A stretch of DNA of 64,000 nucleotides from Theocolax elegans (taxonomy: Eukaryota > Arthropoda > Insecta > Hymenoptera > Cerocephalidae). Within the stretch, counting starts at the first letter, position 1, and the number at the start of each line of letters is the position of its first letter. The stretch lies in the NCBI GenBank assembly GCA_026168455.1, contig CM047428.1, positions 86,260,594 through 86,324,593 on the forward strand, given 5' to 3'. Below are positions 34,631 through 47,204 of the stretch, in pieces. The notes under the pieces are model-generated. The model saw only the letters and a program-made list of their open reading frames with translations. It was not told the DNA's origin and did not search any database. A program made the position numbers and the translations under genes.

Positions 34631-37538
34631 TTTGAATGTAAAATTTTTATACTGCGGGAATATAAGTGTTTTTCAGAAAAAATTCTTATATTTATTTTCG
34701 ACAACCAATCTTATTTTTTTTATTTTTACTGATAAACGTTACTGATAAAATATTTTTCATATTGCTTTTTTAATCAAAAAGTAATCGTCATGTTTTAAAA
34801 AATTACTACGGTTTATTTCAATTATATTTAAATATATTTTTTAGAATAATCATTCTGCTGGACTGTATTAAAAATTAATTATTATTTTGACATAGTTTGG
34901 ACATTCACAATTTATACTCGATAAATTGTGAATTAAATATTTTTTGATAAATTAATAATTTTTATCAAAGATAAATATAAAATCCAAGCGTAAATAGTAT
35001 AATAATGATCAATTTAGTTATCGTAAGTAAAGTAAATTATTTAAAAAGAAAATAATAATTTCTTCTTTCTTCGGGCGTTTTATATGGCTACTTAAACTAA
35101 TTGATAACCTCTATTATCCACTGTAATTACATTACTTCAATCATTTTTTGGCGTTCAACGCTGATGTATAGCCTCGAGGGTAAAAAAGCGAAAGAAAAAA
35201 TAAACGCAACACGCTCGAATTCTTAAGAAATTCGCAATACCTTACTTTCTTTTTCGAACTTTTGTACGTAATGATTTCAGCTTCAACGAACCGTTTATAA
35301 GTATTAAATTTCTACCGTATTATATATTAAATTTATAATAATTCTGAGTAGAAAAAAAATGAATCTTATAAAAGGATAATATAAATTTTTTATAAGTATA
35401 TTTTTTTATTCGCGATTTATCAAATTTAAAATAATTACGTATTTATTAACATTTTAATTTTTTAATCGATCTTTTCAGATCCCGTGTAAATACATTCTGG
35501 CGAAATGAAAAATTTCTGGCGCACGTCAATTCGACCATTTTATCCAGAAATATGCTGCGTAAAAATTATTTATATATTTACATATTATACAATATTACGC
35601 AGATTAAATTAATCTTATTTTAGAAACGGACATATGGATTTCCATCAGGTCCTTGTCACGAATCAATCGTTTAAAATGAAATAATTTTTTCAATATCCAA
35701 ATTATACAAATTTTTAAAATAGCAATGTGGCAATTTTTCACTTGACGACTGAACAATACTTCGATATTCTGATCATAAATATCTTGGAAAAAACGTACAT
35801 GAATAAGAAAGTAAATATAAATTAATACATTCAATCTATTTCGTTTTATACTTAACATATAATGTAATATATATGCGAATAGGAATGTCGGATTGACATA
35901 CGAAAAATGCGAAAATAGTTGCGCTTCGATCGACTAAACTCTTATATTTGATATAAAGTAATATATCCGTATTTGTAATTGTAAATAAATGAGACAAAGG
36001 AAAATCTTTGTTTCTGATACAGAGATTTACACTGGAGAATGATAAAAACAAAATATATAGGGAAATGCAGGAGGTTACGATTAAACTAGTGAATACGATA
36101 TTACGGGTGTAAGAAAAATTTGTATAAATACAAAGCAGATGTTGGTATATAAATCATATTTCGGTGGTTGTAGCGTGCACAATGTTTTTCCCAGTGAGTT
36201 TCGCACTCGAAAAAGACGGTTCGCCAGGATGTTTTTCCAAGAATTCCCGAGACACGCTCATGTATAATACAGCCAGCCGATGTAAAGCGACGAAGCCACT
36301 CTTTCTCCCTCTCTCACTCTTGTACACGAAGCGAAGGAAAAAAGGAGAAGGGGGCCTCTCTCTCGATAAAAAGGTGAATTTTATTCCCGCGAAATCGAAA
36401 ATCCATTCGACCACTTGGGTACCTCTTTTCTATCTCTCCCTATCCGTGGAAAAAAGGCGCATCGGCCCTACTCTCGCATTTGGAGAGGACGCCCTACACA
36501 CCAAGAGAAGAAGAAGAAGAAGAAGAAGAATCGAAGAAATGCCGGTGAGAAATGCAAAATGCAGAAGGCAGGAATCCGTCGAGTATCTTCCTTTCTTTCC
36601 CTCGCTCTATCTCTCTCTCTCTCTCTCTCTTCCTTGCGTCCCGTGCGACTGAGCAAATAAGGTGTCTGACTGCTATGAATTTTCGTGAATTCGCGACCAA
36701 GTTCTACGAGGGAGGAAAGGGACTGATTAAGTTATTTGCGAAAACACTATGCCCGTCATTTTAAAGAGGATACAGTCTTTTACCCAAATCTTCTTCCACG
36801 TTTAACTAATGAATGTAGATTTTTTTCTTTCTTTCTTCTTTTTTTTTACCCTTTCAAATTTCAACCCACGCGCTCTAAATATTGTTTCAATTAACATTTC
36901 TGGCTCGACGGAGCGGTGCTCTTATTACTGAGCTTATTACTGAGAATTGGCCGGCTCCCACGTGGAACAAAAGTTATAAAGTTTTTCGAACATTTTTGTA
37001 TAATTATTTGCATAGAATTGTTGGTTGCTTTTTTTAATGTTCGTAGGAACATCTTTTCAATTGTTTTCATCAATGGCTGATCATTATTTTTATAGACGTT
37101 TGAAAATATTCAAAAACATTCTTTCCGAGAGTGGACAAAATTGAAAGAAAAGTGTAAATTGAATCATTTATTTGTCGCAATTCATAATGTGGCAATATAA
37201 TATCTAGTTAATTTTTCTCTAAACTTTTTATAGAATCGTTTCTTTATCCAAAACTAGTTATTTGATCAAACGTCGTCCAAAAAGTTTCAAATTAATGGCA
37301 AAAAAATGTTTGAAACTAAAATATAATTTTTTCGACACGAACAGGCTTGAATTTTACAGTAATAAAGTTGAATAGAAAATGAATAAATATCAAATTGCCC
37401 CTCAGACAAATATGACTTATGGAAATTTTAACGAGGCAACCTGTACGCATTTTGAAACGTGCATACATTATTTATTGTTCATCGTAAATTTATATATTGC
37501 CGCGTGTAACTTTGTAATTATCACACACTTGATTTTCA
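34631..37538. other. AT-rich non-coding DNA
   Basis: Holds a perfect 13-bp-stem hairpin at 34903-34933 (separate entry), an (AGA)n run near 36508-36530 and (CT)n near 36606-36632. One plus-strand frame of 162 codons (36164-36652) is the longest outside the transposons. Its C-terminal third is translated microsatellite and no domain is recognised, so it is not called as a gene. Confidence 0.65.
34903..34933. repeat. perfect 13-bp inverted repeat (hairpin)
   Basis: Thirteen bases beginning ATTCACAA pair perfectly with the thirteen ending TTGTGAAT around the 5-nt loop ACTCG. The arms are too short for a standard microRNA precursor. Possible function unknown. Confidence 0.9.
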
Positions 37539-37539
37539 G

Positions 37540-37616
37540 CTAATCAAATTTATTTTATGTTTCAGGTGAGCTATGACTTTTGAATAATCAATTGCGTTAC
37601 TCTGCACATGGTAAGA
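37540..37616 (+). promoter_or_regulatory. candidate recursive splice site with short cryptic exon (site 2)
   Basis: A branch-point-like CTAAT (37540-37544), a T-rich tract and TTTCAG (AG at 37564-37565) are joined directly to the donor GTGAGC (from 37566). A further donor, ATG|GTAAGA, begins at 37611, giving a 45-nt cryptic exon (37566-37610). All three reading frames of that segment meet a stop within the first twelve bases, so it cannot be a protein-coding cassette. That favours a zero-length ratchet point over an ordinary exon. Layout and donor sequences repeat those of site 1. Confidence 0.62.
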
Positions 37617-38370
37617 GATAATTATTGTTCGTAAATAATATTGATCATCGAATATCGATCCGCAAGATGTGAGAACTATTCTTAAAAAGAAGTTGATTTA
37701 CTTTGCTGCTATAGATTGAGAAATGAGGGTGATGAAAAAACCATATATTACGGGGATTTGCACTTACCAAATGTAAAATTATATTTAAAATATTAAATTA
37801 AAAACTTGACGGGATTGCGAGTTAAAAATGCCTGCATCAGTAGCCTTCAAAAATATTATATACAAGTTATAAGTTAAAACAAAATTAGAAAAATGATATA
37901 ATTATTCGTTTGTACTAATTGTCAGGAGGAGGAATTTTTTCCGAAAATTATTGTCTTTACCTATTTTTCGAAATTACGACAACGACAACTCCATAAAGCA
38001 ATTACATCGAGCAGTCCACAACCGAATCGAATAAATGTTTATCCACCCAAAAATATGTGTGTATATCATCTACATCGTATTGTCGTGAAACGAAATGAAA
38101 AGGTCCTTTTGTAATATATCATCTTGAGAAGAGAAGGAAGCAGTAGCACCACCATCCCTTTCAAACAAATTTTACTTTTTGCGTATATATAGAATTTCAC
38201 CGAATAAAAAAGTTTTGTCGCGCGACTATACTCATTTTATTTAGGGCCGTAGGCGCACGCCGTACACACACACACACACACATCCTTGCTTTTTCTACTT
38301 CTTCCAGTTGAGAGTCAGGCGGTCTGAAAAGTTTACCTACAGTGCTCGATCTCTCCCTCTCCCCCCTCCA

Positions 38371-38401
<31 letters not shown>

Positions 38402-41400
38402 TACGCTGAGGTTTTTGTGGCGTTGAAACGCCTTACCATATCCATAGGCTGACATTCGCCATCCCGAATATAAAGTAGTATGTATATATATATATATATA
38501 AATATATATCCACACACACCTCGAGTCGAGTTCTCAGCTTGAAATTCTCGTGTGTTAGCGTGTGGCTTGCGGCTTCGGCAACTTTGCAGCCGAGTATCGT
38601 CGCGTCGCCAACACACATACATACACACGACCGCGCGCGCGCGCGCGCGTACACATACGTGAGGATACTTCGCGTCACCCTCCTCTACCTCCGTTCTCCG
38701 ACCTCCCTGTTTTTCTTTCTCGATTTTACAAGTCGATATTTATCTTTCCAGCTTCTGTACCCAGATGAGCTTTTAATTTTCAGACGCGGGAGGATCTATA
38801 ATCCACGACGATTATAATATACATTTCACCATCGGGGTATTCTCGTTCTCGGTGATGTAAACGTTATCGTAACGAACTGTTCTCCTCGATAAGCACCGAG
38901 GAGAAGGTATGCACTCGCAAGATAAATTCAGGAATGGCGCGGATATCAATTGACAAGGATTACTTATATAGGATCGAAACCCGTAGACCTCGGATTACGA
39001 GGCCATCCTACTGTACCGTTTGGGACACTCTAAGCTTCTCCAAAGCTAATAGTTTAAGCTTTTTAGTTTCGTTTCCTCTTTTGCACTCTCGTCTAATCGT
39101 TCTTACTATTTCTCGTACCTTTTTACATCGCACTGGATCTACATCGCGTACCTATCAAAATTCGAAGACCCGTAGTTTGAAATTTTATTTCAAATTTTTT
39201 CTGATACTTACGATAATTATAAATTTAATAAAATAATAATCTACGTGTATTCTTCTTTTCTCCCATGCATGTTCAACTAACCAGGGTAAAGCTTAAATTT
39301 TAGGAAACGAATTTGGTGGTGCTGTTTCTTCAGACAAAATAAAAATACCCGTGTCTCGTGATTTTATCTAACGGATCTTGGAAAATATATTGCGTCGATT
39401 AAAATATCTAGAATTCTATTCAATATACAACATGGTTTGTTTAAACAGCTCAAACGGTTCAAAAGTTATGTTCCATTGTGTAACAGTAACGAATACAAAT
39501 GTACGGTAATTGTTAATTAAATTTTTCTATTAATTTTTTACCCTATATTTTTCAATATTATATTTGTATTCGAACTTTCGAATCGTTCAATTCGCTATTT
39601 TAACGCACGAAAGTTAGCATTTAAGCCATTGTTTTAAGCTGTCTTTTCATTTTTTATTAAAGATTAAAAGTTGTCTAGAACTCAAGTTATTATTACTGTT
39701 TTCCTTGGACTTTTTTAATTTTTTGGATCAAAAAACGTACTCCATGGTTTTAAACGTATTTGGTTTCCGGAATTCAAGTAGTCTCCTTGTTAGCAAACAA
39801 CAATATTTGTGCGCTACTCTACAGTATTCGAAGACAATTTTATAAACCCATCCATCCCAACTTTGGATAAGGTTGTTTTTATCCTGGTTGACGAGTGGCA
39901 TTGGTCCACAGTGAAAAATTAGTCCAAATAGTATTTGAATGATTAAAAATTCTAACGTGGTAAAAACATTTTATTATAACAATATTTAAAAAAATATGAA
40001 CATCCTTACCTAATTTTATGTCGAATGAAAAATTAGTTAGTTTGCAATAAATAACTCACTCTTGACGATGGGATATTATCCAATGTATTAATCGTTATCG
40101 ACTTTATCTATTTCTAAAGATAACTCGAAATAAGACAAACAAATGATGCAAGTGTATATCTCGGAAAGAAAATCTGCGTTGTCTGGCAGATTCAAACTAC
40201 ACGTGTAGAACGGATTCTCGTTTGTCACCCGTGCCACTGCAATGCAGAGGAGAGGAGTATTGTCAGGTTTGCTTAACCTATACCTACCTGTTGGATCACA
40301 CGAACGTGAATTTCCGCTTCCGACTCTCTTTCTTTATCTCCGAGCGCATCCGTTACGTCGTTGCTGGACGCAAATCCATCCGTACCCGTGCTGTTAAATC
40401 CAACTGCGTCTAACTCTAACTTTTGCATTTATATATATACCCGAGATTTTTATTTTCGTTCGATATATCCGAGTGTTTTACTCTTCTATTGATTTTTTGG
40501 TTCGTCTGACGAGCAGGGGTGGTTGAGGTGCTCCTCTCCTGTGTTTGAACTTCGATCCACCTTCGTTCATGAGAGTTTCGACGGTAAGGTTTATCCTAGA
40601 AATTGATGTGTTTGACTAGCGAACAAAACGTTTCCCTCCTCCTATTCCTCTTCTGTCTTGGAGAACGGTCGACTGCTCGACAGAGTTTCTACGATTTTTC
40701 TACTCTTTCTTTCCGATAGAATTCTCGATTTGGAATATTCGAGGTGTTGTTTTCGAATGTTAATAAGAAAATGAATGTATTCTACTTTTAGGAAAAATCG
40801 ATCGATCGATCGAAATGAAAATGAATATACGCGATTCTACAGCTAATTCGTCGATGTAAAGTTGAGTCGAATTAATACCGCGCTTCGTGTTAGCTCGTTT
40901 TCAACCTGTCGGTATAACTCAAGGAACTTTACGCTCGTTCCTTCCTCTCTATATCGCTCGAAATAAGTTGATTCTCCTTAAGAGACAAAGGCTCGAAGTC
41001 GGAGATTTACCTGAACCATACATTTTTATTTTCCTCCCTCTGTTCTCTGTTTCGATGCGTAGGCTTGGGAAATCGATTTGGCTCTAAGGATACTGTGCCC
41101 ACCGTGAATTTATGAAACTCGAAATGGATAAACCCGATGCCTTACACAGAGCAAAGAGAAGGAGGAGAAAGAGGAGAAAGAGGGGTAAAGGTAGTGGGGG
41201 AGAAGTTATGTACGTGTACACGTAGAAGCCGACTATAGCGATTCGTCGTTTTACGAGGGAGCTTTGCCGCCGTCTACGGGTCTCTCTGTACACCCGTATC
41301 CTATTTGTCCACACCTTTTCTCTCCTGTGAGAAAGAGAAAATTAAGAAAATTCATGCGCTCCAAACATATTGGCAAATACCCTGATTTTTATTTTATTTT

Positions 41401-44400
41401 ACTTCAGTATACTGCACACTACGTATGTGTGTATATACGTACATGTATATGGAAATGCAGACCTCCTATATAACGTTTAATTGATTATTTTTATGATATA
41501 CTTATCTAATGATTTATTCGAGTGTTCGACCTGAATTCTTCGAGGTGATTGATTAATTAACGCAGCAAAATTATGTATGTACGCGAACAGCAATCATTGT
41601 TGTAATAAGATAACGTTTCACGTTTATACTGGTATGGGTCAAGTAAACACGAGTATATGCGCATATCATGTATATATATATACATATGTGTTAATCCAAA
41701 CGAAAGTGTAAATACTGGTCTAGCATACACCTATCTGAACTTCAGATTAATTTCAGGTTTATTAAATTTACCTTTAAAAATTTCATCATGTTTTTTTGTT
41801 TAATAATGTATAGATTTCTTTTGCTTTCGTCAAGAAATATTTTCATCGATTTGATGCTAAATAATTTACGAGATTGTTGCAGCAATTATTAATGGGGTCT
41901 TAATTATCATCTCTTCTATCCTGCTATTTTAAAATGACGTATAAAGTTAGATTTAATTTAGGCAGACGTTTTATTTAATTTTCGAGAATGTGAGTATTTA
42001 CCAAAATTTATAATTACTGTTGTACAAGAAGAGATTATGTTCGATGTCTTAAAATTTTTGGTAAACGATAGATTATTCAAAAAGTAATAAATATTGAAGA
42101 ATGACCTTTTACAATATTTGTTTTGATTGTGTCCAAATTCATACAATCTTTTAGGTTTGGGTGTGACTTGATTTTGGATTTTTCTTAATCTCGGATGGTT
42201 AACCATTTGTGTTAACTGTTTTAAGTGAAATTGATTATTACCTTCCCGAAATAATGGATTAACAAAGAAATGATCAAAAATTTAACAGTGTTTTGTATTT
42301 CAGAAAAAATATTTTTTCGTTATAGGGAATAATTATTTTCCACAACTGTTTGAAATTATAAGTTCATATTTTTAGTACGTTATGTTCTCCAAAACGTAAT
42401 AATATTGTTCTGTCGTTGGATACGTAGTGCACAGGTATGTAATTAATAAAGAAAGGTCAATAAATTCTGGCGTTACATTATATTTTTTTTAATCAATCAC
42501 CGCTACGTCGTTAAAATAGGGAATATTTATCAACTAACATCAATTTTTTTCTAATTTATCCGAGTCGCATTTTCCATCGAACGATTGTGAATCTCTGGTT
42601 TCCTCGTTACGTCACGCGTGTCCCTTGTAATCGCGTTAATCAAAATCCCATAAATAATCCCGAAGAATTTGCATTTTAATGTAATAAGAGCGACAGATAC
42701 AAAGAAAAAGACTCTAATAAACGAGATAAATAACGATATGTATATATATGTTATTGCGGTTATTACGTACCTCGCGATCACGTAGACCTGCACTCCCGCG
42801 ACAATAATAAATGCGTTCAGGCTCTCGGGCTCCAGATCCAAGATTATCACGCGAAATCGACGCGTTACGGAATCGCATTCCAAGTGTATGGGAAAATCTA
42901 AGCGCGAGGTTACAAAAAAAAACTAAGTAAATACATTGCGTATATACACACACGTACGGTTTTTTAATTTCCGTTCGGATGTCTCTCTCTTTCTCTATCT
43001 CTTTCTCATTTTCGTCGTCGATACACCTTTGACGCCTCGACGTGTTGCTTACCTGTATCTCTTCTTCTCGTTAATTCTTTTCTCGTCTTTAACGACGGTA
43101 TAATCTCGTTGGCTCATCAAATTTGCGGGGAAGTTAAACCGAGTCAAGGGATATCTTTGAATAATAATAAAACGGCGAGGTCTTATTAAAGATACGGGGC
43201 TAATTGGTCGTTACGATAACGTCGGCAAATTGCTCGAATCTTGAACCCGTGAGTCGAGTGTGTCGCGTTTGAGAAAAAAAATATATGAAGAAACATAAAG
43301 GGGGTAAAAAAAAGAAGAAGGAATATTCAAATCGTTGTGGAATACTTAAAAACTCTGGCTGGTTCTTCTTTTACGGGCCGAGTAAAGAGCACCGTATCAC
43401 CTTTTCATTTTACTCCCGATATTTTATACTAACTGCTAATTAATGGAAATTTTTTGAATTTTCCTATACTTATCGAGAAGTTATACGTACGGTTAACCTA
43501 CCGTTACCCTAAATAGTATTAATACCGTATAATTTTGTTTTATCTCGTTGGTAAATACAAACAATCGCTCAACACTACGTCCCTTTGATAAATTTAATAC
43601 GATCAATGTCAAAAATAACAATGGCAACGACGGGATACCAAAAGTTACCTCAGTCCCCTCTTTTCTATTTTCGTTTCGTTTCGATCGTTCGCGCTGCATT
43701 GTTGCTTACGATTATTATACGAAACCGCAGTTTTTAATTTTCGAAACTATAGAGACTCCGGGTTGCGCAATTTTCCTCTCGCGAAAGCGCACTATTTTTT
43801 AATTTTGAAAAGCACCGAAAAAGCTCGCGCTCGCACTCGCACGGGCAAAAGGAAAAGGAAAAGGAATGGGAGAAGGCGAAAACCAAGGAGGAAAAACAAG
43901 CGCCATAACCGTTTCATTTCGCAAAGAAGTGTTCGCTACGTTCTCGTGCATAAGTTGATTTCATTACTCCTCAATGATGCATTATCGTAATCAAAGCCCG
44001 AGAAAGGGAAAAAGGAGCTGTATATAGATATACGTGTATATAGGTGTATACATTTAAACAAACAGAAGGAAGGGAAAACTTTATATTTGGTTGAAAAGTA
44101 GCGCGCAAAGCCGCATTCATGCCTCTAATTGAGAACGAAAAAAGAAAGAAGGAAAGAAAGAAGGAAAGAAAGAAAGAAAAGGGAACAACTTTCTTTCCGT
44201 AGACCGCTTAGTATTTTCGAGGCTGAAGGTGGGTAGGAGGAGGAGGAGGAGGAGGAGGAGGAAAGAAAAAAAGGGAAAAGAAAAGAAAAGAAAAAAAAAG
44301 AAAAGGAGAAGAAGAAAGGGAAAAGAAAAGAAGGGTCTACTCGAAATACTTTTCATTAGTACAAACACTTGATTCAGCCCGCGAGCGCCTTTTTCACATA

Positions 44401-44830
44401 GACTCCCATCCACGACAACAACAAAGCGTAAAACACTTGAGTTTAACTCTCTCTCTCTCTCTCCCTCTCCCTCTCTCTCGGATGCATATACGTATAGGTA
44501 TATGTAGGTGTGTCTAGCACGAAATGAAAAGGGAACGTCGTCGTTAAAGGGTGACGAGTTCGGTTAAAACCCTATATAGACACACGCACAGAAGAAAATC
44601 TCGTCGACGAGAAACACAAGTAGGAAGATGCGGAAAGAGAGAATAGAATTTCGGACAGCGAAAAGACGAAGCAATAATATAAAGAAACTGGGATTCGCAC
44701 GCGTGAAGTTAATACGCGTACATCTACACATTGCATCACAAAGTCGCAGTTGGATTCGCGTGCGGGTTTGCGAATGCGAATATGTAATTATTGTGTTTAG
44801 GGTTGCATGCATTTATATCCCTGCCTCACT

Positions 44831-44862
<32 letters not shown>

Positions 44863-47178
44863 TCCGCTCTCTCGCTGTGTGAGTCGCGTGCATTAATTGC
44901 GTACATGTAAATTCAAGTAAATACACTTGTGTACGTGTACGTGTACGTGTAGTGTGTGCCTGTGTGTGCGTGTGTGATCTCGCATATTTTGCTCATGTAC
45001 GTGAGAGGCTTTGTGCGTTCGTGCATAAATGGGTATTAGTGCGAGCGTATATACATTGTATTTTTGTAATAAATGCTAAATTCGTAGGTGCGTATAGGGA
45101 TACATCGTAATGTCTGCTTCTGTGTCGGTAGCCAAACCCCAACGAACTATTGATTTAATACTCTACACATTTTCAAATTGTAATCCTCTATAAACGGATA
45201 AAATACTTTATTTATCTTATCGGTAATCAAGTTTCTTTCTTTTCATTTAATCGTCTAATTTTTTACTTACGAAAGGAATTTATACATTTTGATGTTTCTT
45301 TCATTATCGACATTCCGAAGATTATATGTTAAAAAATCCTCGTGAAGTATTATTTACCCGTATCGTTGAATCGAGCTTAAGCTTTAGATGAACGGCATTT
45401 TGAATTCGGTATTCCTTGTAAAAAAATGGACACGAATTATTGAATGCAACTATTTCTGCTTTTCGGTCTATTACAGATTAAGGAACCCATTTTATATTAT
45501 TAATTTTAACGTCAATAATATTTATTTAAAAATGTCGTATTATCGAAAGGTGCAGGTTAATATAATTTTTGTGATTACGTTATTGCCCATAAAACCACTT
45601 TGTCTTAAATTCCTTTCTTAAATATTTAAATATAGACATTCACGCTTTGCAACTTGCAAAATGTTGGGTACTTCTATTAAAAAACCCGAATATAAGAATA
45701 TAATATAAGAATTAATTTACGTTAGAGCACCGAGAGAAAAAATGATTTGTTTTTTGTGATTACTCGAGTGGTGGCTCAATCGAAATTGGCAGGTGAATCA
45801 TTAACGGTTCAACGTCGTACAAACAGTGGACTCATTTGTATATATCTATATACGCGGGCACGTAGAGGTTGGAAAGCGGCACTACAGAGGAGTGACAGCC
45901 GCGGTAAAGTAAAAAGAGGAACAAGTCGGGTGGAGGGGTAGATAGAACATAAGAAAAAGAAATAAACGACGAGCGAGCCTTTGAAAAAGGGAGAAGGAGG
46001 TGGTGGTGGAGGTGGTGGAGGCAGAAAAAAGTCGAGGCGGAAGCGAACGAGAAAACAGGCTAGGAAAAATAAGAGGATGGGGTTGAAGGCGACGAGGCAA
46101 AGGACCTACCCGACGTTCGAAGGAATTGGAGCGAAAAAAGTGCCGGGATAAAGTTTCCTACCCATCGTCGTCGTCTGTACCCCTCCTTGGTGCTCTCCTT
46201 TCTCTTTGTCGCGTTGCCCTCGTACGTACCCCTCGATTGACGACGAATCGCTCGTTACACCGGTGGGTTGCCCATGAGTCCCGAGCCCCGAGCTCCAAGC
46301 CCTCTCCGCGGGCACGCGACCCTACACGTGGCACGCGCACTCGCGCTACGACTCGATCTATCTCCGAAGTTAATTAACGAGTGGATAACATATTTCCCGA
46401 TTATTTTTCAATCTTGTCGTTCTTGTTGAAACATATTTGAAATTATATTCATCGAAGAGACGTTCTCTTTACTTAGATTCTTCATTTTATTTACCTTTAG
46501 TCGCGTCTCTCGACGTTATTGTATTACCAATTTCTCTATTATATTATACTATATTATATAATTTACGTTATTATTTGTCCATTGACAAGTTACGTGATTG
46601 TATGGACCGTATACATCATTCTATACAGTATCGAATTAACATTCCTTGATATTTTCATTTCTTAAACCGCATTATAATTGGAACATATATGCACTTTTTT
46701 GGTAAAATAAGGCTTTCCCAGCTTAAATGCATTGATAAATTTGATGATCTTACTCGAAACTATTTTTGGGATCAAATAGCCCATTTTCATTGATATCATG
46801 ATTTTTACTCAAGTGTTATTGTTACAATTATTATTTATCACTTTATAACCTTGTTAAGTTTTATCACAATTTTAGAGAAAATCCTTTAAACGCCTTAATT
46901 TATGTGCATAACATTAGCGACCTCTAGCCTTCTTTATTTATGAGATTTTCGAAAATTCAGGATTGGAAAATATTTGATTATTTTAAAAGACCGAGCTTAA
47001 GAGCGCATTAACACCTATTTCTATAAATTTATCTTTATATTTAACATTATGAAACGTTTCGCTCAACGAAATTTCGCGCTGTGTACCGAGTGGGGCTTAT
47101 TTGCGTAACGCTCAACTGGCACTGCAATCATAAGCGTAATGCAAACGGTAAACAAAAATGCATAAAATGTAGGATGCC
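37617..47178. other. non-coding DNA, alternating AT-rich and microsatellite-rich segments
   Basis: No recognisable gene. Simple repeats: (CA)n near 38268-38282, (CT)n at about 38370-38401, (TA)n near 38478-38500, (CG)n at about 38633-38650, GAAA/GGAA arrays at about 44140-44180, (GGA)n at 44235-44262, (CT)n at about 44447-44479 and 44828-44862, GTGTAC hexamers near 44930-44951 and (GGT/GGA)n near 46000-46020. 39240-40140, 41480-42560 and 46400-47060 are AT-rich and show nothing. A minus-strand CAG|GTAAGC donor-like sequence lies near 43050, with no exon evidence. Confidence 0.65.
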
Positions 47179-47204
47179 GGGGGGGGGGGGAGGGTGGGAG
47201 GTGG
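47179..47204 (+). other. G12 tract with potential G-quadruplex
   Basis: Twelve consecutive G followed by GGG and further GG runs within 26 bases. It lies directly left of the duplicated 3-kb segment and is absent from the second copy's edge. Confidence 0.85.

Noticed and set aside
36164..36652. 162-codon plus-strand frame
   Set aside because: The last part is translated AGA and CT microsatellite, no domain or signal is recognisable, and equally long shadow frames lie on the opposite strand.
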